NCBI RefSeq assembly: GCF_017347085.1
Contig: NZ_JADPSA010000024.1
Location: 1-64,000 of the forward strand
Source of the DNA: Nesterenkonia sp. E16_10
GTDB lineage: Bacteria; Actinomycetota; Actinomycetes; Actinomycetales; Micrococcaceae
Reading direction: 5' to 3'
DNA length: 64,000 nucleotides
In this document: piece after piece, positions 24,960 to 33,344 of the stretch
Numbering within the stretch: position 1 is the stretch's first letter
Layout: each line of letters begins with the position of its first letter
Notes under the pieces: model-generated
What the model saw: only the letters and a program-made list of their open reading frames with translations
Database searches by the model: none
Told to the model about the DNA's origin: nothing
Program-made: the position numbers and the translations under genes

Positions 24960-26114
24960 ATGACTGTGAGCCAGGCAACACCCGCATTCCCGGAAGACTC
25001 CCCCACCGACCCAGCCCACTCCCGTGAGTCCCCTCGCGAGTCCCGCCGCGAGTCCCCCGGCGGGGCCCCCGGCGGGGCCCAGCCCGAGACAGACCCGGCG
25101 GCCCCGGCTCCGACTCCGCCGCGCAAGGGACTGCGCTGGGGCATCCTGGCCACCGGATTCATCGCCGGACAGTTCACCGCCGACGCCGTGCTCGCCGGAC
25201 TCGACGTCCGCGCCGTCGGCTCTCGATCCGAGGAGTCCGCTCAGCGCTTCGCCGACACCTATGGGATCCCGCGTGCCCATGGCTCCTACGAGGCGCTCGT
25301 GGCCGACCCCGAGGTCGACATCATCTACGTGGCCACGCCGCATCCGATGCACCGCGTGACCGCCGGGATGGCGCTGGAGGCCGGCAAGCATGTGCTGGTG
25401 GAGAAGCCCTTCACGCTCAACCGTGCCGAGGCCGTGGAGCTGCGCGAGATCGCCGCTCGCCACGGACTGCTGGTCATGGAGGCGATGTGGACCCGGTACC
25501 TGCCGCATATCCGCCGGATCCACGAGATCATCGCGGCCGGTGGGATCGGCGAGGTCCGCACGGTCTTCGCCGATCACACCCAGTCGCTGCCCACCGATCC
25601 CGAGCACCGGATCAATGCGCCGAGCCTGGGCGGTGGTGCCCTGCTGGACCTGGGCATCTACCCGATCTCCTTCGCCTGGGACATCCTGGGTGAACCGATC
25701 AGCATCCAGGCCGCCGCCCACTTCGGCGCCACCGGCGTGGACACCGAGGTCGCCACCGTGATGACCCACCTCTCCGGGGCGCTCTCGACGACGACGACCT
25801 CATCGCGCGCCAAGGGTCCCAACACCGCCCATATCGTCGGGACCGAGGGGCGGATCGACATCGATGGGGTCTGGTACACCTCCGCAGACTTCAGTCACCG
25901 CGCCGCGGACGGCACGTTGTTGGAGCGCTATGAGTCCGCCCGCCATGGGGTCGGCATGCAGCATCAGGCGCTCGCGGCGCAGGACTATGTGGCTCGCGGG
26001 CTGCTCACCTCGGAGCTGCTCAGCGTGGACGACTCGGTGCGGATCATGGGCACCCTGGACGAGATCCGGGCGCAGATCGGACTGCGCTACCCCGGCGAGC
26101 CGCGGCGCCGCTAG
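24960..26114 (+). CDS. Gfo/Idh/MocA-family NAD(P)-dependent oxidoreductase
   Basis: 384 residues from the ATG at 24960 (MTVSQATPAFPED). A ~50-residue Pro/Ser/Glu-rich tail precedes the Rossmann fold RWGILATGFIAGQF (about 60). EKPFTLNRAEA is the family EKP motif (about 150) and VMEAMWTRYLPH (about 174) follows. The C-terminal beta-sheet domain contains GGGALLDLGIYPISFA. Such enzymes oxidise sugars, inositols or trans-dihydrodiols; the substrate is not determined. No ribosome-binding site is seen, but TATTCT (24947-24952) ends 7 nt before the ATG, fitting leaderless expression. Divergent from the GT2 operon. Confidence 0.9.
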   Translation: MTVSQATPAFPEDSPTDPAHSRESPRESRRESPGGAPGGAQPETDPAAPAPTPPRKGLRWGILATGFIAGQFTADAVLAGLDVRAVGSRSEESAQRFADTYGIPRAHGSYEALVADPEVDIIYVATPHPMHRVTAGMALEAGKHVLVEKPFTLNRAEAVELREIAARHGLLVMEAMWTRYLPHIRRIHEIIAAGGIGEVRTVFADHTQSLPTDPEHRINAPSLGGGALLDLGIYPISFAWDILGEPISIQAAAHFGATGVDTEVATVMTHLSGALSTTTTSSRAKGPNTAHIVGTEGRIDIDGVWYTSADFSHRAADGTLLERYESARHGVGMQHQALAAQDYVARGLLTSELLSVDDSVRIMGTLDEIRAQIGLRYPGEPRRR

Positions 26115-26193
26115 GGCTCGAAGCGGGGCGGGGCGGGACGGGGCGAGACTCGAGGCGGGCTGCGCGCCGGGCGGGACTCGAGGCGGGCTGAGG

Positions 26194-27726
26194 TCAACGG
26201 CTCGGCCGCGCCGCCACGATCTCCGGGGTGTGCAGCAGAGCCATCACGGCTTCGGTGTGGCTCGGCGGCTGTCCAGCTCCGAACCGGCTCACCAGCACGG
26301 TCACCGCGAAGGCCAGCGGGACGCACCACAGCGCCGGGGACACCAGCAGCTGCAGCGGGCCGTCCTGGACCGGCCCCTCCCCCAGGCTCAGGCCCAGCAC
26401 CTGCGCGGCCAAGGAGCTCACCGCCCCCGCCGCCATCCCCCAGAACGCGCCCTGGGCGGTGAGCCCGCGCCACCAGACCCCGAGCAGCATCACCGGAGCC
26501 AGCGCGGAGGCGGTGAAGGTGAACACCATCGCCACCGCGCCGGCAAGCGCGAGCTCCGAGGTCGCCGATCCCACCACCAGCGGGACCGTGATCGCCAGCA
26601 GCGCGCCGAGCCGGAACCCACGCACCGTGCCGGAGAAGAACTCCTGGGAGAGCACCCCGGAGACCGAGACCACCAGCCCCGAGGTGGTCGAGAGGAAGGC
26701 CGCGAAGGCTCCCCCGGCGATCAGCGCGGTCAGCAGATCGCTGGCCAGGCCGTCGAACACCGCCGCCGGCAGGCGCAGGATGGCGGTGTCATGGCTGAGC
26801 CCGCCGGTGCCCGCCAGCTCGCCCGCCGCCGCCGTCGTCCCCCAGACCATCCGGGCGATGACCCCGAGCAGCACCGGCAGCAGGTAGAAGAGCACGAGCA
26901 GCCCCAGCAGGAATGTGGTGGTGCGGCGGGCGGCGGCGCCGTCGGGGTTGGTGTAGAAGCGCACCAGCACGTGGGGCAGCCCGAGGGTGCCCATCATCAG
27001 CGCCACGAGCACCGAGAGGCTCCGGGAGAAGTCCCCCCACTGGTCCCCGGTGCCGCCCAGCGTGGCCAGCCCGGCAGACCAGGCGCCGTGGAACTCGGGC
27101 AGCTCCAGCCGCTCCCAGAACCCGACCTGGAGCAGGATGAACACCGTGGGCACCAGCAGCGCGGTCAGCTTCACCCAGTACTGGACCGCCTGGGCCAGGG
27201 TCACCGACCGCATGCCGCCGGTGAGCACCACGAAGAGCACCACCAGGGCGACCAGCAGCGGCCCCACCCAGCCGGGCGCGCCGCCGGTGGCCGAGAGCGC
27301 GATCGAGGCGCCGTGCAGCTGCGGGACGATGTAGAGCCAACCGGCGGCGACCACCACGAGGACCGTCATTCGCCGCATCATGGCGGAGCGGAAGCGCAGC
27401 ACCACGAAGTCTGGGATCGTATAGGCCCCGGAGCGGCGCAGCGGGGCGGCCATGAAGAGCAGCACGATCAGGAAGCCCGCGGTGTAGCCCACGGGGAACC
27501 ACAGTCCATAGGTTCCGTGGGCCAGGATCAGTCCGGCCACGCCGAGGAAGCTGGCGGCGGAGAGGAACTCCCCGGCGATCGCGGAGGCATTCATCCAGGG
27601 CGGGACGCGGCGGGAGGCCACGAAGAAGTCGCCGGTGCTGCGCGAGAAGCCAGGACCGCCCAGCAGCAGGGTCACCGCGCACACCAGCGCGACGGCGGCC
27701 AGGACGGCGATCTGCTCCCCGGTCAC
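26194..27726 (-). CDS. Sodium:solute symporter (SSS family, monocarboxylate-type)
   Basis: 510 residues with about 13 hydrophobic segments. I choose the GTG at 27726 (VTGEQIAVLAAVALV), which overlaps the preceding stop as GTGA. The family block FFVASRRVPPWMNASAIAGEF then LSAASFLGVAGLI (about 35-68) and LPHVLVRFYTNP (about 275) match the acetate/pyruvate-type (ActP/MctC) branch. It is last in the operon histidine kinase, response regulator, small membrane protein, symporter. A second member of the same branch is divergently encoded at 30466. Substrate is inferred as a short carboxylate. Confidence 0.88.
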   Translation of the reverse strand: MTGEQIAVLAAVALVCAVTLLLGGPGFSRSTGDFFVASRRVPPWMNASAIAGEFLSAASFLGVAGLILAHGTYGLWFPVGYTAGFLIVLLFMAAPLRRSGAYTIPDFVVLRFRSAMMRRMTVLVVVAAGWLYIVPQLHGASIALSATGGAPGWVGPLLVALVVLFVVLTGGMRSVTLAQAVQYWVKLTALLVPTVFILLQVGFWERLELPEFHGAWSAGLATLGGTGDQWGDFSRSLSVLVALMMGTLGLPHVLVRFYTNPDGAAARRTTTFLLGLLVLFYLLPVLLGVIARMVWGTTAAAGELAGTGGLSHDTAILRLPAAVFDGLASDLLTALIAGGAFAAFLSTTSGLVVSVSGVLSQEFFSGTVRGFRLGALLAITVPLVVGSATSELALAGAVAMVFTFTASALAPVMLLGVWWRGLTAQGAFWGMAAGAVSSLAAQVLGLSLGEGPVQDGPLQLLVSPALWCVPLAFAVTVLVSRFGAGQPPSHTEAVMALLHTPEIVAARPSR

Positions 27727-28259
27727 CGTGGAGCCCCTGATCCGGGACGGGGATTCGGGGTGGTCTTCAGGGCTGCCTGCGGGGCTGCCGTCGAGACGGA
27801 GCTCTGCAGGCTGAGCCCCAGGACCTCCGCCCATCGCTGCTCATTGAGCTCAGCACGCCGGCGGAAAAGCCCGGCCAGGACCAGCAGCACAGGGAAGAAC
27901 CCGACGCCGGGCACGGCCCAGGCCAGCGGCACACCCCAGAGCGTGAGCGACCCGAACCCGGTGGTCACCAGCAGCAGGCTGATCAGCACCACGGCGCAGA
28001 AGAATCCGACGCCGAGGATCAGCGCGAGTCGCAGCTGGGCGCGCATCAGGCCTCGCACCGCCTGGGCCCGCTGGTCGGAGTCTGCACCGGCGGTCCGTGC
28101 GTGGTCAGCCGCCTGGCTGCGGGTCAGCAGCGCCTCGCGCACGGTGGGCTCCGCCTGGGGTCCGCGCACTGCGGTCCGCGGCGGGAACGACGGCGCGGCA
28201 GCCGGGTGCGCGGCTGAGTCGGCGGCGGCCGGGTGCGCGGCTGAGTCGGTGTCGCTCAT
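27723..28259 (-). CDS. Small two-helix membrane partner of the symporter
   Basis: 178 residues; the ATG at 28259 overlaps the response-regulator stop (TGATG). An Ala/Pro/His-rich N-terminus has the repeat DSAAHPAAA twice (about 5-22). Two transmembrane helices follow (about 82-105 and 112-135; LALILGVGFFCAVVLISLLL, WAVPGVGFFPVLLVLAGLF), then a soluble tail. Size and topology resemble the DUF485/MctB-type subunits encoded before SSS carboxylate transporters, but I do not recognise a clear domain signature. Confidence 0.65.
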   Translation of the reverse strand: MSDTDSAAHPAAADSAAHPAAAPSFPPRTAVRGPQAEPTVREALLTRSQAADHARTAGADSDQRAQAVRGLMRAQLRLALILGVGFFCAVVLISLLLVTTGFGSLTLWGVPLAWAVPGVGFFPVLLVLAGLFRRRAELNEQRWAEVLGLSLQSSVSTAAPQAALKTTPNPRPGSGAPR

Positions 28260-29017
28260 CAGCGGCCAGCCTCCAGGCGCTCGCGCACCTGGGGCATCAG
28301 CCGCCGACTGACCTCGAGCTCGGCACCCGGAACCTCGATCAGCATCCGTCCCTGCCGACGGGTGACCCGCTGCACGTGGATGACGTTGACCAGCGAGGAA
28401 CGGTGGGTCCGGATGAACCCGTGCTCCTGCCACTCCTCGGCCAGCTCCGCCAGCGGGGTGCGCAGCAGATAGGTGCCGGCCTGGGTGTGGAGCCGGGCAT
28501 AGTCACCATGGGCCTGGACCCAGCGGATGTCCTGCAGCTTGACCAGCACCGTGGAGTCACCCTGCAGCACCGAGACCCTGACCGGTTCGGGGCGATCCTG
28601 CGCGGCAGCCTCGCTGGCCGCCGTCGCCCGGCGCAGTGCCTCGGTGAGCCGCTCGGCGCGCACCGGCTTGAGCAGATAGTCCCGGGCCTCGAGCTCGAAC
28701 GCCTCCACCGCGGGATGAGCGTCCGCGGTCACGAAGATCACCTGGGGTCCGACTGCGGCCTGGGGCTCGGCCGCCGGGAGATCTCGCAACCTGCGGGCCA
28801 GCGCCAGGCCGCTCATGCCGGGCATATGGATGTCGAGCAGCACCACGTCGATGCGCTGCCTCTGCAGCACCTGTTCCGCGCTGCGTGCATCCGATGCGGT
28901 GAAGACCTCGCCGGCCTGGGGCTCGGCGTCGAGCATCCACTTCATCTGCGACAGCGCCAGCGGCTCGTCGTCGACCACCAGGACGCTCAGTCCCTGCGGA
29001 GCCGAATTCGCTTCCAT
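28259..29017 (-). CDS. LytTR-type response regulator
   Basis: 252 residues. The receiver domain (about 10-125) has VLVVDDEPLA with the acidic pair, the phospho-acceptor Asp in VVLLDIHMPGMSGL (about 60), IFVTADAH (Thr) and LLKPVRAERL (Lys). The LytTR DNA-binding domain (about 150-248) contains IRWVQAHGDYARLHT and FIRTHRSSLVNVIHV. Both partners are the LytS/LytTR class, known to control pyruvate and other carboxylate uptake (for example BtsSR in E. coli), which matches the two flanking symporters. Coupled to the kinase by TGATG. Confidence 0.94.
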   Translation of the reverse strand: MEANSAPQGLSVLVVDDEPLALSQMKWMLDAEPQAGEVFTASDARSAEQVLQRQRIDVVLLDIHMPGMSGLALARRLRDLPAAEPQAAVGPQVIFVTADAHPAVEAFELEARDYLLKPVRAERLTEALRRATAASEAAAQDRPEPVRVSVLQGDSTVLVKLQDIRWVQAHGDYARLHTQAGTYLLRTPLAELAEEWQEHGFIRTHRSSLVNVIHVQRVTRRQGRMLIEVPGAELEVSRRLMPQVRERLEAGR

Positions 29018-29895
29018 CAGGTTCCTTCCTGGGGCTGGGCCGGTTCTTGTTGGGGCGGTTCTCGATGGAACGGGTCGGGCTGGAACGGGGCGGGCTGGAA
29101 CTTCGGGACCCGCATGGAGACCTTCATCCCGGCCCCGGGAGCGGTCTCCACCACCAGCCCGGCGGCTCCGCCGTAGGCCTGGCGAAGTCGCAGGTCCACG
29201 TTACGCACCCCGATGTGGGCGTTGCCGGCCTCTCCGTGGAGCACCTGCCGCATCGCTTCAGGATCGGCGCCCTGACCATCGTCCTCCACGCTGATCTCGG
29301 CGTGGGTCGCGGTGTCCGCGGCGCGCAGCCAGACCGTGCCGGAGCCGGCCTCGGAATCCATTCCGTGGCGCACCGCGTTCTCCACCAGGGGCTGCACCGC
29401 GAGGAAGGGGATCCGCACGCCGAGCACCTCCGGGGCGATCTGCAGCTTCACCTGAATGCGATCACCGAAGCGGGCCTTCTCCAGCAGCACATAGCTCTCG
29501 ACGGCGGCCAGCTCCTCGCGCAGCGTGGTGAACTCGCCTTCGGCGCGCAGGCTGTAGCGGGTGAAGTCCGCGAAGTCGAGCACCAGCTCCCGCGCTCGGA
29601 CAGGATCGGTGGGGATCGTCGCGGCGATGGCGTTGAGGCTGTTGTAGATGAAATGCGGGGAGATCTGCGCCCGCAGCGAGCGCAGCTCCGCCTCCACGAG
29701 TTGGCGCCGCAGCGACTCCTCCGCCTCACTCAGCTGCGCCCGCACCTCCGGACTGATCACGGCCTCCCGCGCGCCGGCGGGCCCGGCGTCGTCGTGGGTG
29801 CGGTAGAGCAGGACGGCGGCCAGGATCACCCCGACCACCAGGGCAAGGGCGAGCACCAGGGGCGCGAGCTCGGTCAGAAAGTCCATCGTGCTCAT
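29017..29895 (-). CDS. LytS/YehU-type sensor histidine kinase
   Basis: About 292 residues from the ATG at 29895 (MSTMDFLTELAP); the ATG at 29886, preceded by AGGATGAG, is equally possible. One N-terminal membrane helix (about 9-32) and no sensor domain are seen. The His_kinase dimerisation box is LRAQISPHFIYNSLNAIAA, phospho-His at about 90, followed by an HATPase domain with LVENAVRHGMDSEAG and GIGVRN-like HIGVRNVDLRL. It is the first gene of the kinase-regulator-transporter operon. A 15-bp palindrome covers its start region. With so short an input part, it may sense through a partner such as the transporter. Confidence 0.9.
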   Translation of the reverse strand: MSTMDFLTELAPLVLALALVVGVILAAVLLYRTHDDAGPAGAREAVISPEVRAQLSEAEESLRRQLVEAELRSLRAQISPHFIYNSLNAIAATIPTDPVRARELVLDFADFTRYSLRAEGEFTTLREELAAVESYVLLEKARFGDRIQVKLQIAPEVLGVRIPFLAVQPLVENAVRHGMDSEAGSGTVWLRAADTATHAEISVEDDGQGADPEAMRQVLHGEAGNAHIGVRNVDLRLRQAYGGAAGLVVETAPGAGMKVSMRVPKFQPAPFQPDPFHREPPQQEPAQPQEGT

Positions 29896-29904
29896 CCTAT
29901 GAGC
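29890..29904. promoter_or_regulatory. 15-bp palindrome, copy 1, over the histidine kinase start
   Basis: GCTCAT-CCT-ATGAGC, perfect 6-bp arms, covering the ATG at 29895 and the SD-like AGGATGAG for the ATG at 29886. An identical-arm copy is centred 94 bp away. As RNA it would form a small hairpin hiding the start region, so control may be at DNA or RNA level. Confidence 0.55.
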
Positions 29905-29982
29905 GCAGGGGGCGATCTGTTGCACAGCTCACCATTCCGACCTCGAGAGCGTCCGGACGACCACTCGTCGCTAATCCGATGC

Positions 29983-29999
29983 CGCTCATCGCATGAGCG
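29983..29999. promoter_or_regulatory. 15-bp palindrome, copy 2, mid intergenic
   Basis: CGCTCAT-CGC-ATGAGCG, perfect 7-bp arms; the 6-bp core arms equal copy 1 and both are followed by GC. It lies in the shared region between the kinase operon and the DUF485-symporter operon. The spacing of 94 bp is about nine helical turns, allowing cooperative or looped binding by one protein. Confidence 0.55.
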
Positions 30000-30014
30000 C
30001 GCCCTCAGGTCGAC

Positions 30015-30030
30015 CGTGACCCGGATCACA
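30015..30030. promoter_or_regulatory. CRP/GlxR-like operator
   Basis: CGTGACCCGGATCACA has the GTGA-N6-TCAC core and matches the known TGTGA-N6-TCACA consensus at 9 of 10 defined bases. It lies about 75-90 bp upstream of the DUF485/symporter operon, where cAMP-dependent control of carboxylate uptake would make sense. Binding is inferred. Confidence 0.5.
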
Positions 30031-30103
30031 CTGCACTCTTGAGATACACACACGTGACCGAGGCCCACAACCGCGGGCCGACGCTACTGATGAAGGAGCC
30101 GAC

Positions 30104-30466
30104 ATGACCCAAGTCAATGCCCCCAACGCGGGGCCCGTTGACTACCAGGAGGTGCAGGCGCGCGAAGACTTCCAGGAGCTTCGCAGGACGCACCGGAGCT
30201 TCGTCTTCCCGATGACCGCGTTCTTCCTCATCTGGTACATCGCCTTCGTGATCACCGCCGCGTTCTTTCCGGACGTCATGGCGATCCCGGTCTGGGGCAA
30301 CATCAACCTCGGCCTGGTGCTGGGACTCGCGCAGTTCCTCACCACGTTCGTGATCACCGGACTCTATGTCTGGTTCAGCAACTCGAAGATGGACCCGAAA
30401 TCCTCGGCGATCCGGCTCGAGCTCGAAGCCCGAGGCGCGGGCCTTCCTGAGGAGGACAAGCACTGA
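30104..30466 (+). CDS. DUF485-family membrane protein (MctB-like)
   Basis: 120 residues with GAAGGAG 5 nt before the ATG. EDFQELRRTHRSFVFPMTAFFL then IWYIAFVITAAFFPDVMAIP is the DUF485 signature, with two transmembrane helices (about 35-57 and 68-92) and a short polar tail. DUF485 proteins are encoded just before SSS acetate/pyruvate/propionate symporters and are thought to be accessory subunits. Its stop overlaps the symporter start (TGATG). Confidence 0.93.
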   Translation: MTQVNAPNAGPVDYQEVQAREDFQELRRTHRSFVFPMTAFFLIWYIAFVITAAFFPDVMAIPVWGNINLGLVLGLAQFLTTFVITGLYVWFSNSKMDPKSSAIRLELEARGAGLPEEDKH

Positions 30467-32124
30467 TGAACTCCCTTTTCCCCGCATCCAGCATCGAGGC
30501 AGGCCTCACCCCGCTGGCCACGGCCGCCGCCGAGGCAGGCTCCGACGTCGGCAGCCCGCTGGCGAACATCTCCATCTTCCTGGTCTTCGTGGGCGTCACG
30601 CTGTTCTTCGTGATCCGTGCCTCGAAGAACACCAGCACCGCCGCGGACTACTACGCCGGCGGGCGCTCCTTCTCCGGCACGCAGAACGGCACCGCCATCG
30701 CCGGGGACTACCTCTCCGCGGCGTCCTTCCTGGGCATCGTGGGCGCCATCGCGATCTACGGCTACGACGGATTCCTGTACTCCATCGGCTTCCTGGTCGC
30801 CTGGCTGATCGCGCTGCTGCTGGTGGCCGAGCTGATGCGCAACACCGGCAAGTTCACCATGGCCGACGTGCTCAGCTTCCGTTTGCGCCAGCAGCCGGTC
30901 CGGATCGCGGCCGCCATCTCCACCCTCGCGGTCTGCCTGTTCTACCTGCTGGCCCAGATGGCCGGCGCAGGCGCGCTGGTCGCGCTGCTGCTCGGCATCG
31001 AGAGCGGGCTCGGGCAGTCGCTGATCATCGCGGTGGTCGGCTCCCTGATGATCTTCTACGTCTTCATCGGCGGCATGAAGGGCACCACCTGGGTCCAGAT
31101 CATCAAGGCCACGCTGCTGATCGCGGGCTCCGCCGTCATGACCATCTGGGTCCTGGCGCTCTACGGCTTCAACTTCTCCGAGCTGCTCGGCTCGGCGGTG
31201 GAGAACACCGGTGAGGCAGCTCTGCTCGAGCCGGGCCTGCAGTACGGCGCCGACCTGTTCACCAAGCTGGACTTCATGTCCCTGGGCATCGCGCTGGTGC
31301 TGGGCACCGCCGCCCTGCCACACGTGCTGATCCGCTTCTACACGGTCCCGACCGCCAAGGACGCACGTAAGTCCGTCGTGGTGGCCATCGCCCTGATCGG
31401 CGCGTTCTACCTGTTCACCCTGGTGCTGGGCTACGGCGCAGCAGCACTGCTGGACACCGAGACGATCCTGGCGGCACCGGGCGGGCAGAACTCTGCGGCC
31501 CCGCTGCTGGCCTACGAGCTCGGCGGCACGTTCCTGCTGGGCTTCATCGCCGCCGTCGCCTTCGCCACCATCCTTGCGGTGGTCGCGGGACTGACGATCA
31601 CGGCCTCGGCCTCCTTCGCCCACGACGTCTACGCCCAGGTGATCAAGAAGGGCAAGATCGACTCCGCCGGCGAGGTCAAGGCAGCCAAGATGACCGTGAT
31701 CGTGGTCGGGATCCTCGCGATCCTCGGCGGCATCGGCGCACAGGGTCAGAACGTGGCATTCCTGGTGGCGCTGGCCTTCGCGGTCGCCGCCTCGGCGAAC
31801 CTGCCCACGATCCTGTACTCGCTGTTCTGGAAGCGCTTCACCACCCGTGGCGCGCTGTGGTCCATGTACGGCGGACTCGGCTCGGCGCTGCTGCTGATCG
31901 CCTTCTCCCCCGTGGTCTGGGGCCGGGACACCTCGTTCTTCCCGGAGATCGATCTGGCGCTGTACCCGCTGACCAACCCAGGTCTCGTCTCGATCCCACT
32001 GGCCTTCCTGCTGGGCTGGATCGGTTCGATGACCTCGAAGGTCTCCGAGGATCCTGCCAAGCAGGCCGAGATGGAGATCCGGTCGCTGACCGGCGTGGGC
32101 GCCGAGAAGGCCGCAGAGCACTAA
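30466..32124 (+). CDS. actP: Cation/monocarboxylate symporter (ActP/MctC-like, SSS family)
   Basis: 552 residues, about 13-14 transmembrane segments. DYYAGGRSFSGTQNGTAIAG then DYLSAASFLGIVG (about 60-92) and LPHVLIRFYTVPTAKDAR (about 284-301) are diagnostic of the acetate/pyruvate symporter branch. It forms a coupled pair with the DUF485 gene and is divergent from a LytS/LytTR operon with a second SSS symporter. Uptake of acetate, pyruvate or propionate is the likely role; the exact substrate is not determined. The transcript probably ends in the palindromic element at 32141. Confidence 0.93.
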   Translation: MNSLFPASSIEAGLTPLATAAAEAGSDVGSPLANISIFLVFVGVTLFFVIRASKNTSTAADYYAGGRSFSGTQNGTAIAGDYLSAASFLGIVGAIAIYGYDGFLYSIGFLVAWLIALLLVAELMRNTGKFTMADVLSFRLRQQPVRIAAAISTLAVCLFYLLAQMAGAGALVALLLGIESGLGQSLIIAVVGSLMIFYVFIGGMKGTTWVQIIKATLLIAGSAVMTIWVLALYGFNFSELLGSAVENTGEAALLEPGLQYGADLFTKLDFMSLGIALVLGTAALPHVLIRFYTVPTAKDARKSVVVAIALIGAFYLFTLVLGYGAAALLDTETILAAPGGQNSAAPLLAYELGGTFLLGFIAAVAFATILAVVAGLTITASASFAHDVYAQVIKKGKIDSAGEVKAAKMTVIVVGILAILGGIGAQGQNVAFLVALAFAVAASANLPTILYSLFWKRFTTRGALWSMYGGLGSALLLIAFSPVVWGRDTSFFPEIDLALYPLTNPGLVSIPLAFLLGWIGSMTSKVSEDPAKQAEMEIRSLTGVGAEKAAEH

Positions 32125-32140
32125 GCAGCCGCGCCTGATC

Positions 32141-32212
32141 GTTGAGGGGCGGATTCTACGAGTACTTGAGGCCGGGAACGGCGTCAGATGCTCGGAGAAT
32201 CCGCCCCTCAAC
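32141..32212. repeat. Dispersed palindromic element, copy A (bidirectional terminator-like)
   Basis: A 17-bp left arm starting GTTGAGGGGCGGATTCT and the matching right arm ending AGAATCCGCCCCTCAAC, with a nested inner GCCG/CGGC pairing. It lies between the convergent symporter and DUF559-like genes and even supplies the stop codon of the latter. Three more copies are at 33345, 49699 and 56154. Confidence 0.9.
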
Positions 32213-33233
32213 TGTGTGTGGTCGGCCTTTCCGGACGCCACCCCCGTTGGATCAGGGCGCGCTGGATGCGCTGGATGGCGCGGCGTCCCTGGTCGGCCAT
32301 ATGGTCCGCCGTGATCCTGACCTCGACCCAGCCCAGCTGCTCGGTGACCTCGCTGCGCCGCACATCCTTGCGCACGCTGTGCGGGGTGGAATGGAACTCC
32401 TCACCCTCGTACTGGATCGCGACGAGGAACGCTCCGATCGCCAGATCGGGCTCGAACCACGGGAACCCGCTGGGATGCCGGACCACCGGGTTCACCAGCG
32501 GCTCCGGCAGGCCTGCGAGGTGCATGAAATACCGCAGTCGGGCCTCCTGCGGGGAATCGACGCCTTCTCGGATCAGCCCCAGCGACTCCCGCACAGCCCT
32601 GATCCCCCTGGTCTTTCCACGGGCTCGGATCGCTTCACGGAGTTCAGCGATGCTGGCCAGCTCCCTGCCGGTCTCGCCATACTCTCCGCGCGGGCGACGC
32701 ACCACCTGATCACCCAGGATCACGGCACGCTCCACCTCACCGCCCCGAGGGCCCTTGGGACCCGTCGGGCCCTCCAGCGCCAGGTCCAACCAGGTCCAGG
32801 CCGGGCTGGTCACCCGGATGCCGCCGAGCTCGAGCACGAACTGCTCCGGGACCGTGATCCGATGTCCCACCACCAGGTGCGGGCGCTGCACGCGAGGGCC
32901 ACCCGCGGGGCTGCTGATATGCAACGGTGCTCCGACCTCACCCGGGATCAGCCCCCACAGCCGGCCCGCCGTCTCGAAGCTGACCACACGCGAGGTGGAC
33001 TCGGTGAGTCCCTGCAGCAGTGCGCGGACCGGATCAGCCTCCGGCTCGTTCGGCAGCCCCGTGCCCGAATAGACGCCGTGGGTGAGCTGGCGCAGGAGAT
33101 CGTTCGCCCGGGAATGCTCGAGATCGCGTCGCTCCATCCCTCCGGCCTGGAGGCGCGCCCGTCGTCGTCCCTCCGGGGGCACGAAGATCGCGGGGCGACG
33201 ACGGCCGTCTTGAGGTGTGCTCAGTGACTCCAC
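32208..33233 (-). CDS. DUF559/AbiEi-C-like protein
   Basis: About 341 residues from a GTG at 33233; the ATG at 33137 (MERRDLEHSRANDLLRQLTHGVY) may be the real start, as it begins the AbiEi-like winged-helix part. The C-terminal ~110 residues resemble the DUF559/Vsr-type nuclease fold (FEPDLAIGAFLVAIQYEGEEFH then DVRRSEVTEQLGWVEVRIT). Such proteins are common and variable in actinobacteria; some belong to defence or toxin-antitoxin loci, but none has a settled function. The stop codon lies inside palindromic copy A and copy B lies upstream, so the gene is bracketed by repeats. Confidence 0.75.
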   Translation of the reverse strand: MESLSTPQDGRRRPAIFVPPEGRRRARLQAGGMERRDLEHSRANDLLRQLTHGVYSGTGLPNEPEADPVRALLQGLTESTSRVVSFETAGRLWGLIPGEVGAPLHISSPAGGPRVQRPHLVVGHRITVPEQFVLELGGIRVTSPAWTWLDLALEGPTGPKGPRGGEVERAVILGDQVVRRPRGEYGETGRELASIAELREAIRARGKTRGIRAVRESLGLIREGVDSPQEARLRYFMHLAGLPEPLVNPVVRHPSGFPWFEPDLAIGAFLVAIQYEGEEFHSTPHSVRKDVRRSEVTEQLGWVEVRITADHMADQGRRAIQRIQRALIQRGWRPERPTTHS

Positions 33234-33326
33234 GGGAGTCAGTGCACACCCGATTGCGGCTCAACCGGGGACAGCGGCCGAGTCTGTGCACGGCAGGCGG
33301 GTCACCACGCCCTGGGGAAAACTGCT

Positions 33327-33338
33327 GGACTCTAGTCC
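33327..33338. promoter_or_regulatory. GGACTCTAGTCC palindrome
   Basis: A 12-bp palindrome (arms GGACT/AGTCC) 94 bp upstream of the DUF559-like gene and next to repeat copy B. It resembles the GACT..AGTC boxes at 20424 and 24841 but with a CT rather than AA centre. Weak evidence only. The remainder of the 33234-33435 gap holds copy B and no gene. Confidence 0.25.
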
Positions 33339-33344
33339 CCTACG

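Noticed and set aside
25864-28311. 815-residue plus-strand open frame
   Set aside because: Crosses the Gfo/Idh end and lies antisense to the symporter; composition (GHHE/QRGQ runs) is typical of shadow frames.
33327-33338. Third copy of the duplicated promoter module
   Set aside because: Only the short GGACT/AGTCC palindrome is present; the leader hairpin and upstream near-palindrome are absent.
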